Below are positions 45,201-55,026 of a DNA stretch of 64,000 nucleotides, in pieces (position 1 is the stretch's first letter; every line of letters starts with the position of its first letter). Location: positions 95,761 through 159,760 of the forward strand of contig NW_019775754.1 of NCBI RefSeq assembly GCF_001039355.2. Reading direction: 5' to 3'. The translations under genes and the position numbers were made by a program. Source of the stretch: Lingula anatina. Its lineage: Eukaryota; Brachiopoda; Lingulata; Lingulida; Lingulidae. Under the pieces are notes generated by a model. The model was not told the origin of the DNA, did no database searches, and saw only the letters and a list, made by a program, of their open reading frames with translations.

Positions 45201-48200
45201 TGTAAGGGGATAATTACCTTTCGTGTCTGCCCGGCTGACAGCTATTTAGCGTGAACCCCCAGGGAGTTAGGTCGATCTAAAGTAGGTCGATCTAATCTAT
45301 GGAAATAGGGTGATAGACTGGCATCTAATGTTTTTCTGTCCCAAGACAGAAATGAAGAAGTGATCAACACAGATACTTGGGAAGACTGACAGAAAATATC
45401 TCTGGAATTGCCCTTGTGTTGTCTGTATGTAATAAGATGTTATATTTGGAGATTTCTGCACAGCAGACACCCTAAGTTTCAGAGTTTACTGAAAGCCAGT
45501 CTCTGTCAGAATGCTGTTGCTCTTTCCAGTTATGGGTTGTCAAAATTGAAAGAACAAGATTGACATGACCCATGGCAGGTGCAGTGCAGAATTACAGATG
45601 ACCCATCTTGTCATATTTAAGTACACAATTTATCAGAAAAATTAATTACCAGGAACAAATAGGTTTTACTCGTAAATTTTAGAGTTGGAGATCATCAGTT
45701 GCTTCTCTGCAAAGGTACTCTGATATATGATGGAGGTTATGGCCTTTACGTGGAATTCTGATTCCCAATATTTTTCTTTTTTCTCAGGGGTATTGTTCTA
45801 GTTCAGACAGATGAAGAGGTGTGTATATTCTATGAAAAAGTCAACATTCAGGAGACCATGATCAGGAATGGTGACGTGGAACTCTCTGCCAGGGAGGAGG
45901 AGATCCGTTTCCTCAACATGCAGATGAATGAGGAGAAGAGGGCCATTGAGTTGCTGAGAAAACAGCTTCCTAACAAGAGAATGCTGGACCAGGAGCTGGT
46001 CACTCTACAAATACAGGTAGTTGTTCTTATTATTATTATTAGTAGTAGTAGTAGTAGTAGTATTAGTATTCATCTTGTCTATGAACTTTCTTCTGCTAGC
46101 ACAGTAATAAGCTTAGCCGACATTATTTCCATTAGAGAGAGGGTGTTGATTGCATACTCCACACATGGTTCTAAGTATCTGGCCACACAATCAACTTTTG
46201 AGCTCATTACAATCAGCTTTCAAAACCAAATTTTGATTAACAAAGGCATATTTAGTGAGGAGGTGTCTCCAAACAGAAATGGACATAAAACAAGACAAGA
46301 GGGCAATAATAATGCTACAAATATAATAAAATAATGCATACATTTTAGTATTTATAACCCAAAAATTTAGCCAATTATACTATGGTTTAATAAAGTATCT
46401 CCCATTGTGTCTCCACAGCTGTCCCAGTGTCAGGACCGTATGTTGGAGCTAGAGAAGCAGCTAGAGAACCCGTATGATGAGACCAGGGTCAGATATCTAG
46501 AGGGCAGTGACCCCTCCCCGGCACAGCTACAGACTAAACTAGAGGAGGTAGGAACCATTGCTAACTTCAGTGATTCTTTACTAATAATTTAATGATTGTG
46601 ATTATGCAAAGTGGTTGACTGTGATGATTTGCTGTCATACATTTTAGTTTATATACTTACTTCATTTTATCAGAAAAAGTGCTATATATTGTATAATAAA
46701 ATCAAGTGCTTAGTCTTATTTTTGAAGATGTTTTGTTTAAGATACCCCCCGGTAGAACTATCTGGATTCTGGGAAGTCTTTTCAACTTTAGTTACTTATG
46801 AAGTCTTTTCAACTTTAGTTACTTATAAAGTTATATGTATATTGAGAGCTCACTCATAGAATTTTCTGCATTTCCTTTCAAAGCTTATTCCACTTCTTCA
46901 GATTTATCTTCTAAGGAACAAAGTCAATTGGCACAAATTTAGTTAAAGTTAAAATTCATGTTGCTAAGACAGCTATTTTTCATTTCAGTTAGAAGTACGG
47001 CTAGCAGAGAAAGAAGAACAGTTACTAGAAAAAGACCTCATCTTTGAGCAAGACACACGGTTAACAGAGAGAGTGAAGAGAAGGGCTGGAGCTGGAAAAG
47101 ATGACACACTAGCACTTGCTAAAAAGGTATCTGGTTTTAGTTTTATGCAAGCTGTGTATTTTTGTCAGTTCATTATTTTTTTTAACATGTACAAGGAATG
47201 ATTCATTGTGAAAATTATGTCTGATTTACTTAAAATTCAAAACAACACATTGGATGGAACAGGTTTACCTAGAAATACAAATTCCTATTTTTCTTTCGAA
47301 GTAAAGTGAAAAAAAAAAAGAAATTGATTCTAAGTGACATACAGGTGATTGTTGTCCAATGATCATCCAATCACTCTCATCTTATCTCGTATTCTCCAGG
47401 TTAATGACCTCCAAGGTAAAATCAAAGAAATGACGCGTAAGATGATGGCACAGGTGTCAGAGCTGTCCATGCACCAGGCAGCCGCCATGAAGCTTCAGCA
47501 GGAAGTGAAGGAGAAGGAGGCGGAGCTGGAACAGTGCTACATACGCATGGAGAAAGGGGAGCCACCTAGTGATGAGATTGAGAGGGAGTGGCAGCGCACA
47601 CTGCGAGATGAAGAGAGGAGGTTACGAGACAAGGAGATGCAGAGCATGGTAAGTGCATGGTGAAACTCCATTAAAATCACATTTTATGTGGGTAGTTATT
47701 TAAACATATTTAAAAAGCATTCACTGCATGAGATATATGGTCTTATCACATATATTGATGCTTATTGAAATAAATGTTTCAAAATGTTGAAATAGCAAAA
47801 GCCCCAAGTTTTTTTTCTTTTTTTTTTGCTAATAAATTCCTATAATTTGAGCCAGGGACCAAGGTCTAACTACTGATGATAAGCTGTTAAGGAGTTGTCT
47901 AAAAAATATTTAGCCTATAATTATAAAGCACCGTATTGTGTTTCAAGCATTCTAGAACTTCATGATGGTGGATTTCATACTGTATCTCTTGTACTTGCAG
48001 GTTGAGGCCGAGGCTGAGCAATATACTCTACCTGGAGGTATCACCACGGCTGCCGAGCCAAGACCAAATGCGTACATTCCAGACGACGACAGTGAACTTC
48101 CCATTCCACGACCTTATGGCGCACATGCCCCCTTCAAACCACAAGAGCCTGGCTCGACCATGAGGCACATACGAAAACCAGTGCCCAAGCCTATTGAAAT

Positions 48201-48204
48201 ATAG
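22727..48204 (+). CDS. CCDC146: Coiled-coil domain-containing protein 146, complete after removing duplicate haplotype exons
   Basis: Model: join(22727..22912, 30242..30324, 30714..30923, 31722..31779, 32449..32625, 34276..34349, 41083..41310, 42019..42205, 42620..42715, 43142..43267, 43787..43920, 44225..44389, 44788..45012, 45788..46016, 46419..46547, 46989..47126, 47400..47648, 48001..48204). All phases agree, giving 965 codons against 955 in human. An acidic N-terminus is followed by near-continuous charged coiled coil. Conserved stretches include [41 protein letters not shown]-type [12 protein letters not shown] and the diagnostic C-terminus [20 protein letters not shown] ... [14 protein letters not shown]. 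In mammals the protein sits at centrioles and along axonemal doublets and is needed for sperm flagella. Alternative-haplotype exon copies lie at 27276-27358, 27747-27764 (cut), 36568-36625, 37282-37458 and 39111-39184. The intron after the first coding exon hosts an antisense gene. Confidence 0.95.
23618..25605 (-). CDS. Secreted fibrinogen-related protein with angiopoietin-like N-terminus, interrupted by a gap
   Basis: Exons: complement(23618..23977, 24248..24388, 24700..24836 cut at the N, then 25246..25605). The first exon encodes 120 residues: a hydrophobic signal peptide (about 1-22), a glycosylation motif NGT and a C63-x5-C69-YTF motif, and a start of coiled coil ([17 protein letters not shown]). 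The last three exons form most of a fibrinogen C-terminal domain: [37 protein letters not shown], the calcium site [24 protein letters not shown], and an end at KFKCC. The CxYTF motif and the FReD wording are closest to angiopoietin-type proteins. The middle (rest of coiled coil and the first FReD cysteine) is missing in the gap at 24837. Likely an extracellular ligand or innate-immune lectin (inference). It is nested antisense in CCDC146. Confidence 0.85.
24837..24837. other. Single-N contig join 2, inside an exon of the fibrinogen-related gene
   Basis: Cuts the fibrinogen-domain exon after codon EIQPDPDSD (minus-strand reading) and is followed by intron-like sequence. The sequence just right of this N also appears just right of the N at 27765. 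Confidence 0.85.
25606..26948 (-). other. 5' UTR exons and intron of the fibrinogen-related gene
   Basis: The ATG exon extends to an acceptor at 25735 (minus strand TTTTACAG|AATCAG). Farther upstream, 26769-26948 (180 bp) is bounded by acceptor TTCTTTCAG and donor ACAG|GTAAGTGAAG, a clear internal non-coding exon. The second haplotype shows the same boundaries at 28656 and at 29675-29854. The transcription start lies further right and was not located. Confidence 0.6.
27276..27358 (+). CDS. CCDC146: Alternative-haplotype copy of CCDC146 exon 2
   Basis: Same 83-bp exon and protein sequence as 30242-30324. It sits in the short contig 24838-27764 and should not be counted as an extra exon. Confidence 0.8.
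27765..27765. other. Single-N contig join 3
   Basis: Cuts CCDC146 exon 3 after 18 bases on the left. The right side restarts at the equivalent of 24838. Confidence 0.85.
27766..30731. repeat. Duplicate tract B, copy 2
   Basis: Second version of 24838-27764, with small indels and an extra about 60 bp near 30130-30190. It runs on without break into the complete CCDC146 exon 3, so it is the version used in the gene model. Confidence 0.85.
28167..28526 (-). CDS. Alternative-haplotype copy of the fibrinogen-related first coding exon
   Basis: Encodes the same 120 residues as 25246-25605, with the same donor position. It has no fibrinogen-domain exons of its own: downstream on the minus strand comes the N at 27765. 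It is therefore not evidence for a second gene. Confidence 0.8.
30732..31721. other. CCDC146 exon 3 remainder and intron 3
   Basis: Single-copy stretch between duplicate tracts B and C: exon 3 continues to 30923, then AT-rich intron. Tract C begins at about 31318. A GTT run lies at about 31485-31502. Confidence 0.6.
31838..31930. repeat. (ATTT)n microsatellite downstream of CCDC146 exon 4
   Basis: Long ATTT/ATTA tract, shorter and differently interrupted in the other haplotype (about 36680-36755). Confidence 0.85.
34901..35081. mobile_element. MITE family 1, copy in CCDC146 intron 6, haplotype-specific
   Basis: Element 34906-35076 (171 bp), in the opposite orientation to the copy at 13016. 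Termini are (C>T)AGGCCCGTAGCCAG and CCGGCTACGGGCCTG, flanked by TATTA and GATTA (5-bp duplication with one mismatch). The other haplotype keeps the empty site GATTA at 39735-39739. Internal sequence (AAAAGGTCCACTCTGGGTAA in reverse complement) matches the first copy closely. Confidence 0.85.
36163..36163. other. Single-N contig join 4
   Basis: The right side restarts at the equivalent of 31318, within CCDC146 intron 3. Confidence 0.85.
36164..40826. repeat. Duplicate tract C, copy 2
   Basis: Second version of 31318-36162 with exons 4-6 of CCDC146 repeated at 36568-36625, 37282-37458 and 39111-39184. All splice sites and phases are intact. It lacks the MITE of copy 1. Confidence 0.85.
41032..41068. 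repeat. (ATTT)n tract immediately before CCDC146 exon 7 acceptor
   Basis: Pure ATTT repeat ending about 14 nt before the acceptor at 41082; it occupies the polypyrimidine region. Confidence 0.85.
41661..41748. repeat. Cluster of four TGATGTCA/TGACATCA octamers in CCDC146 intron 7
   Basis: Octamers at 41661-41668, 41704-41711, 41719-41726 and 41741-41748 in alternating orientation, forming two adjacent imperfect hairpins. Each is one base from the CRE palindrome TGACGTCA. This may be the remnant of a palindromic element or a run of ATF-type sites. Confidence 0.45.
42209..42268. repeat. (ATTT)n tract right after CCDC146 exon 8 donor
   Basis: Starts 4 nt after the donor boundary at 42205 and runs about 60 bp. 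Confidence 0.85.
43203..43508. repeat. Three tandem copies of the 3' half of CCDC146 exon 10 with its donor
   Basis: Units begin at 43203, 43312 and 43415 (periods 109 and 103 bp). Each contains the exon sequence for [15 protein letters not shown] and an intact AAG|GTAAAT or AAG|GTAAAC donor, then the start of intron 10. Only the first unit belongs to a full exon. This lies within one contig with no N nearby, so it is a genuine local duplication. Confidence 0.85.
45100..45310. mobile_element. MITE family 2, copy a, in CCDC146 intron 13
   Basis: About 211 bp with imperfect inverted termini (CTCTATTCCCATAGAT and, at the other end, ATCTATGGAAATAGGG). The inner repeats TAGATCGATCTA and TAGGTCGATCTA also pair. 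A CCCCGCGGGG palindrome lies inside. It is nearly identical to 54158-54367. No coding capacity; target duplication not clear. Confidence 0.75.
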
Positions 48205-48890
48205 ATCCATTATGTCAAAAATGCTTCTTGTAAACATTGTGATGCCCACTGTTTCATTATGGCAGTGTACTAGAGTGATTTAGTGGTTGATGTTATTTTA
48301 CATGATGACCCGTCCAGAAAGATGAAGTTACTGTGATATTTGCTATCATGTTTTACATGATCTTTGTGTATAATCTGACTATTTCAGACAGGATAGCATT
48401 ACCCTTACAATGAGATTTTAGGATAATGAATTAAGCAAATTTGAAAAGAACACTACTGGTTGAGAGTGCTGTCATGCTGGGACAATTTATACAGGATTAT
48501 TTATGTGGAATCTGCCAGTAGTTGTCCTACGCCCATTTTTATTGTTCAGATGGTATTATTTATGGAAGTTGGACACTGTATTGTTTTTTTTTTAATATTT
48601 GTTGTCTGATTACAATGAACTGAAAGAAAACTACCTATACTTTATCTACCTACCATGTAGAGAATTTTTTGATGTTTATTTTTTCATTTTGAATTGTAGT
48701 AATGATTATTTTAACACTTTTATTCATAAAGTTGTTTTAATGATTTTTGTCTTGGCTGTGTAGACAGAAGAGTTTGAAGTCAAGTGAAATTGGGCATCAC
48801 ACCAAAATTTGTACAGAAATATAGATTGAGCAATATTTATCATGTATGTACATATATGTATATAATTGTTAATAAAATGAAAATCTTTAT
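48205..48890 (+). terminator. CCDC146: CCDC146 3' UTR with polyadenylation signal
   Basis: AT-rich, no open frame. AATAAA at 48871-48876, about 670 nt after the stop codon, is the best polyadenylation signal. Confidence 0.55.
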
Positions 48891-51544
48891 ATAACTTTAT
48901 ATCAAATCTGTTGCTTTGATTAAAAAAAGGCATTCAAAGTGAGAAAGACATATTCCTAAATTCATAATTATTGATTTAAAAACCAAGTAACTAAATCTTT
49001 GTATATCCCGATGTTGGTAATTTTAAATTCTGCTTTCCTTATCTATTAGCAGTTCCACATAAAATACATTTGTTAGATTAACAATATCCATTTATTCACT
49101 GCCTTAACTTTACAATTCCTTGTAAAAAAAAAAAAGGAGTGCACCAAAATGTTTAAACGAGAGGAAAGTTGTTGGTTCCGACAAACGTCTTTAATCATCA
49201 ACCTCACAATTGCAATCATTTTAATGCTTCAACAAATATGAAGGGGTATTAACTATTTCCTTTTCCTTCAGTTTACATCCTTCTATGTCTTGGTTTCTTT
49301 GTGATAAATATCTCTGATGTTGTAAAGAAGCACTGGTACAGTTCATTCGCCGTCTGCATTTGATCCTCCCAAATTTTAGAGGGCAGACCTAGTCAGACGG
49401 AAATTGCCAGCAGGCAAATTTGTAACAAATAGAAATCTTCCAAGTGAAAACTTCATGCTTCTCCCCATCTTAAATTAACTACCCCTTGTAATGGTGCATT
49501 TAGTTTAACAGTCTGTGTGTCCCAAGTGGAAGGAAGATGTCTGACAGTCCCGCAGAAGGGGGCGGGGGTATTTTTGTATTAATTTTGTTTCAGTTTCAAC
49601 ACTGGTGAATTCTTCAAGTGCTTCTGTCCAAATGTGTTTACTATCACCTTGTATAAACTGTCTTTCAGGAACAAACTGTGAATGATATTATTCAAACTGG
49701 TTATGTTGTGCAAATAAATGGAGGAACTAGGTGTGAAGTGACTTCAAGTACCTAGCAAACAATGCTTTTGTCAGTTGATCTGATGGCATTTCCTATTTGA
49801 CTGAATGCCTGGTTTAGTTGGTCATAATACCCACCATAATAATGGGTTCGCTGATATTGATTTCTTTATTCTAATATCAGACACCTTATTTATTGCAATG
49901 ACGATGGTCACAAATTACACATACAGTATATCAAAGTATGATATCGATCCATAATTTACAGGTGAATAAGTGATGATTACATCCACTGTAAATCATGACA
50001 CCTCACTTTTCTATTATTCTTGGCTTTCCTTCTGACCCTGAAAAGCCTTGTTTTCAATAGCTTTTATGAAATCCCTGTGGTGCTTTAAAATGGTCAAAGA
50101 GCACAAAAAATATAAATGTATGGAAATTACCCTCTCCCAACCCTCCCCCATTGTGAGTCAATTTTGGATTAAGGTAAGCATTTTCTTTCTTTTTTTTTTT
50201 TTTTTTTTTTTTTCAAGAAGAAAGCTTCTTGTAACGGCTCAACAAAGCCTTTCTTCATCTCCTTAAAAGATGGAATAGAATGGAAAAATAACTTTGCATG
50301 CCCCATGTAGATAAGTTCAACTTGGCAGTGTGAAATGCTCAAAGCAAAATAAAACAGAAATGATTTGAATGTATCTTCGTCTGATAGAGTCAACATGCAT
50401 ACATGAACATTGCCATTAACTAGGCGGGCCAACTAGGCCAGTCAATTTCAAGAGGTTTACTGGCAATTGTGACACTGTACCAACATTAAATTGTCTCTTT
50501 TCCCCTTCCTACAAGAAATACAGAAATGGAATTTCAAAACAGCTAGTAGAGGTATATTGCAATACCATTGGAACATGTTAAAAATATCACTGATCAATGC
50601 ATTCTTGACGTTTTCAGTGCCTTTGTTTTACTCATATGTTTTCTAACAAGGCACATTTTTTTATACATTTTTAATTATCATTTTATTTGAATAATTATGT
50701 TTCTAGGAAATGCATTTCCCAATAAAAACTCATGCTGTAGCTCCTCATGTGCAAATATTTGATGGGTATTTTTTTTTCTCAGATATCACCCACTTCGAAG
50801 CCATATTATCATGCTATTTGGTTCTAAATCTCATTTCACAAAGTGCCAACTCCTCTTTGCCACCTTCTGCTTAATCTGGTGCCGTTTCCTCCTGGATAAC
50901 CAGAAATAATTGTTTTCACCCTATGGGAGCAAATGTGTCGACTTTGGGATTTATTTATCATCTCTTTACACCATCATGTTTATTTTCATAGGCAAAACAT
51001 GCAGAGGGAGATTAGCTGCTATGTGGTGATGCTTCATCCATAAGGAAAACAAAGATGATAATTTTAACCATCTTGCGCATGGACCTTCATAATCGCAGTA
51101 TCTTAATAGCCAGTTACAAAATGTGAAAGCAAACTTGAGGCAAAATGCTTTTAATGTTGAAGCAGTCCACAGAACCCAAAAATAAATTTCTTTTTGCTCT
51201 ACCCCAGACTGCCTCTAAAGTCAATTATTTTCCATGCCTGAATACATGCATGCGCAATATTATGTACTTAAGAGACTTCAGTGGCAAACATATCAACCAC
51301 ATGGACCATATGAGTTTAACTAACAATTTTAATTGTTAAAACATGCACTCTAGACTTGAGAATTAAAAACAAAATAAAATTAATACTTTTTTGTTAATCT
51401 GCTGGTATAAGCAATCCAAAAGTGTCATTTAGATCACAGGATATGCCTAAAAAAAAAAAGCGGAAGTGATTGTAAGTTTGCACTTCTTTTCCATTGTGTA
51501 TATTATTTTTCTGGTTCTTGAGGTACACCCTTACTATTTCTTAC

Positions 51545-51735
51545 TATTTCCGGGCTGAAGAGGGGGGGTCTACAGTATCGCCTTTTTGTCCAGAAAAGGT
51601 TCTCTCTGACTCAAAATTTGACCTAGATTGTATTTCATTGCTCAAATTGCATCAACTGCGGGGCTTGATGGGACCATTTTTTTTCTGAAAAATCCTCCAA
51701 CCCCGCCCACCCCCTTTTTGAAATTACTGACTACT
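51545..51735. mobile_element. Degenerate relative of MITE family 1
   Basis: Same order of blocks as the copies at 13016 and 34906: a G-rich left part, GTCCAGAAAAGGTTCTCTCT followed by CAAAATTTGACCTAG, then GACCATTTTTTTTCTGAAAA and a C-rich right part ending in a CTGACTACTG-like decayed terminus. No intact inverted termini remain. Confidence 0.5.
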
Positions 51736-54157
51736 GTCTTGGATTCAGCGGGGTATCAGGTACAAAATTCTATTTTATGGCTGTTAAAAACTAGTTAAGA
51801 TAATGTCGGTATTTAGCAGTGATAAGAGGGAAATTATTCTCATATTGTAGCCCAGACTGCATCAGAAGAACGCAGCTTGGCACTGCCCCAGACGTATGAA
51901 GGAAAACATAACAAAACGGGAAATCTGAAGTTAGTTCACATATTTTTCCATTTATTTCAGCTCCAGCAAACTTGAGCATCTCAAATGAGTTTATTGCATC
52001 TGGTTCCTAATACAAACTGTGGTTTATTGTAAAGATGTGATGACTAGGTCTACTACCAGTACATTTGTGATCTCTCGGCCTTTAATATCCCTATACTTAT
52101 CTTCACTATACACATATTTCATATTTATAATAAATATACATATTCATACCAAGCAGAGTAGGAAGATGACAATATTTTTTTCATTTCTTCTTTGGATCAT
52201 ACTTGTTATTAAAGGCAGAAAGTGTGATAAGACAAATAAAAGTTAAACACTTTTATAAACAAATGTTGTTTTTGCATTATTTTTAAGTTATTTTAAACAA
52301 TTTTAATAAATGAGCTTTTTTAGTTTGATTTTTTAAATTTATATATGTGCAACCAGTACATGTCCAGCTCACCTATTTGCACAAATCCACAAAACAGGCC
52401 TTTGAAATTATATATTTGAGCTTATAATTTCACACAATCAATAAAAATTCCAAATAACACTTTCTACTTAAAACAGTAAAATAACAGTGACTTAAATATG
52501 CAAAAAAATGGACTTTTTTACAGTCTCAAGTTTTCATTCAAACTGCAAGGATGAAAAACATTTTTTTCTTAAATTTCTAAACCTCAATCATTTGCACAAA
52601 TTGCTGTATCTTAATACCAAACTGTTACACTTGTAGTATTGCGTTTCCAAAATAAATGAATAAATAAAACAACTGAACATGTTTCAATTTATAAAAACTC
52701 AAACAATTCAGCACAAGTGGGCAATGGATTCCCACACTTCAAGGACCAGTTGAACTTCATGAACTCAGAAGTCATGCAACATTTATACAACCAAGTACAG
52801 TATTTATCTAGCAGTGCTGTACCTACTTTCACAGCCTGGCCTAATCCCCAAGCTTAGGCAATCAGTTTGTCTTAACCTGCTGGGGTGAGCCAGTTTCACA
52901 ACTAAAATATCAAATATAATGCAATGCACTGGACAAGATTGCTTTTCTGAGATTCAGAACATGTAATCTGCTGCAGCATTGAGGAACAAAGCCAAACAAC
53001 ATATGCCAGATCATAGGAAGTTCTCATTGTGTGGGAATACACAGTGGTCTTAGCCATTAAAATTTTTCCAAAAATAACACTTCATATAAAAGATACATCA
53101 TGCATTTTGATCCACAGAGGCAAAAAAAATTCATAAAGAATCTAAAAAATCTGGTCATCTCATTTAGTAAAGCCCCTAGGTTTTTTTCCTTCAGTTAAGA
53201 CCCCCAATAATAAAGCATTCTGTTCCACACCAGAAGAGATTGTGTTCAGAAAGTTGCCAGGTCAGCAGTAGGCCACCTCAGTCACCCAATGGGCCTTGTG
53301 CTGGGCAGGTGACCATCTGGACTATGCAGCTTTCTAATGACGTCAAAGAGAATGTTTCAGTGTTTATTTCAGCTAACAATGTATGGTTGCACGTATAACA
53401 CTGCAGGTGCAAAGGAGGACTTTGCGCCAAATGTCACACATTTTTTAATTTTTTAACAAATGCACCATGACATTAGTTAAATGTTAATATAGTGTGAACA
53501 GTACAAACTAACAGATTTTAGCCAAGATTACATCCTCTGATCACAGAATAAAGAAACATTGAAAATATGCTCATTGCCTACATCGACAGTATATGATCTA
53601 TATTTCATCTTCTGATAATTTCCTTACACATGAAGAACAGGATGTTAACTCATACCTTGCTAAAACAACTCAACTATATCTTTGTATTATGTAGTCAATA
53701 TGACAACTATAAAAATCCAAGAGAAAACACAAGGAATGCACGTGAATGTTCACTCAGCTTAAACAAAGTGAAGAAAGTGGTCTTAGGGTGCATTCCCCAT
53801 CATGAAAGTGATCAACTTCCGTTCCAGCTCAGCTTCTGGAAGCTTTTTCACTTCGTTTCGAGTGCAACTGAATGTACCTGGAAGTTAATCGACCCCCTGG
53901 CTTTGAAGAAGGCATGTCATTCAATTTATTTGACTGTAATCAGCAAGAGTCTCCATGCAGTTGGAGTGTTCTACATGTACCTAGTACCGTAGTTTCATTG
54001 GGAGTGCACCCTTAAAATCAATATCTGATTATTTTTCATTTGGAACTCCACAGAGTGCATTTATTAAGTTTATTTGGTAAAAATTTTTAGGACCTACATC
54101 TATGAAATTCCAATGTATTTTTAATGTGTGTGCATGCATGTTTTTGTGTGTGTATGG

Positions 54158-54367
54158 CTCTATTCCCATAGATTTTAGATCGATCTATCCCCGCGGGGAG
54201 TCTCACTAGATTACTTTCAGATAATCCGATTAAATGTCAGTCCCGCCTACTACAAGCTGTAAGGGGGTAATTAACTTTCGTGTCTGCCCGGCTGACAGCT
54301 TTTTAGCGTGAACCCCCAGGGAGTTAGGGCGATCTAAAGTAGGTCGATCTAATCTATGGAAATGGGG
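54158..54367. mobile_element. MITE family 2, copy b
   Basis: About 210 bp, nearly identical to 45100-45310, same orientation. Sits in the spacer downstream of the CHST11-like gene. Confidence 0.75.
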
Positions 54368-55026
54368 TGCATGTGTGTTTGTTCTTTATCCATTATAAGA
54401 AGAAAAAAAAACATTTTAACATCAATCAATAACTTGTAATTCTAAAATAATCCATAACTTTTATAACATATTATTTGAGTCAGACTAGAGTCATAAGGTA
54501 CATGATTACTGACTAGTTTCTATCAATACACATTTTCTTTTGGAGAAAAAGTACACAAAAACAAACATTATTAAATAAAAACAGGAAACTGGTTTCTGCG
54601 AGGGAAAAACAATGATAACAGCCAAATGACATGTACCTTTTGTAAATTCATAACTTCACATGCAAAATTGTGAATGTAAAAAGGTTTTTATGCAAGTTAT
54701 GCAGTAAAGGAAAAATGCTGCTCAACAAAGATAAAATGAAGTCAATCTGATAAACAAACCATCATTCCCTTACTTATTGAATGTGCGTTCACACATTTGG
54801 TCCTTTTGCAACTTGTGCTTCAATTTATATTTCTGGTCAAATCAACAGTCAGTCTTACTCAGCTATTGACAACACTTACATTCGAGTGTAACTGCACTGT
54901 TCCCTAAAAAAATCATTATTCAATCTTCACACCCCCAGTAAATTATCCTTTTTTACCGCTTTATATTCTTCATACTTCTTTGCCAGATACTGTGTACATA
55001 AAATAAATCTCAGCTCTATCTAAACA

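Larger units (their letters stand above)
48891..55026. other. Intergenic spacer and probable long CHST11-like 3' UTR
   Basis: No exon found on either strand. Open frames such as 53630-53992 (+) have no recognisable domain or splice context. CCDC146 (+) and the sulfotransferase (-) converge here, so both 3' UTRs end within it. Contains a degenerate MITE (about 51545-51735), a family-2 MITE (54158-54367) and a T24-like run near 50190-50213. Several minus-strand AATAAA hexamers occur, and I cannot tell which is used. Confidence 0.5.

Noticed and set aside
53630-53992. 120-codon plus-strand ORF as a gene
   Set aside because: Lies in probable 3' UTR/spacer between convergent genes. No domain or splice support seen.
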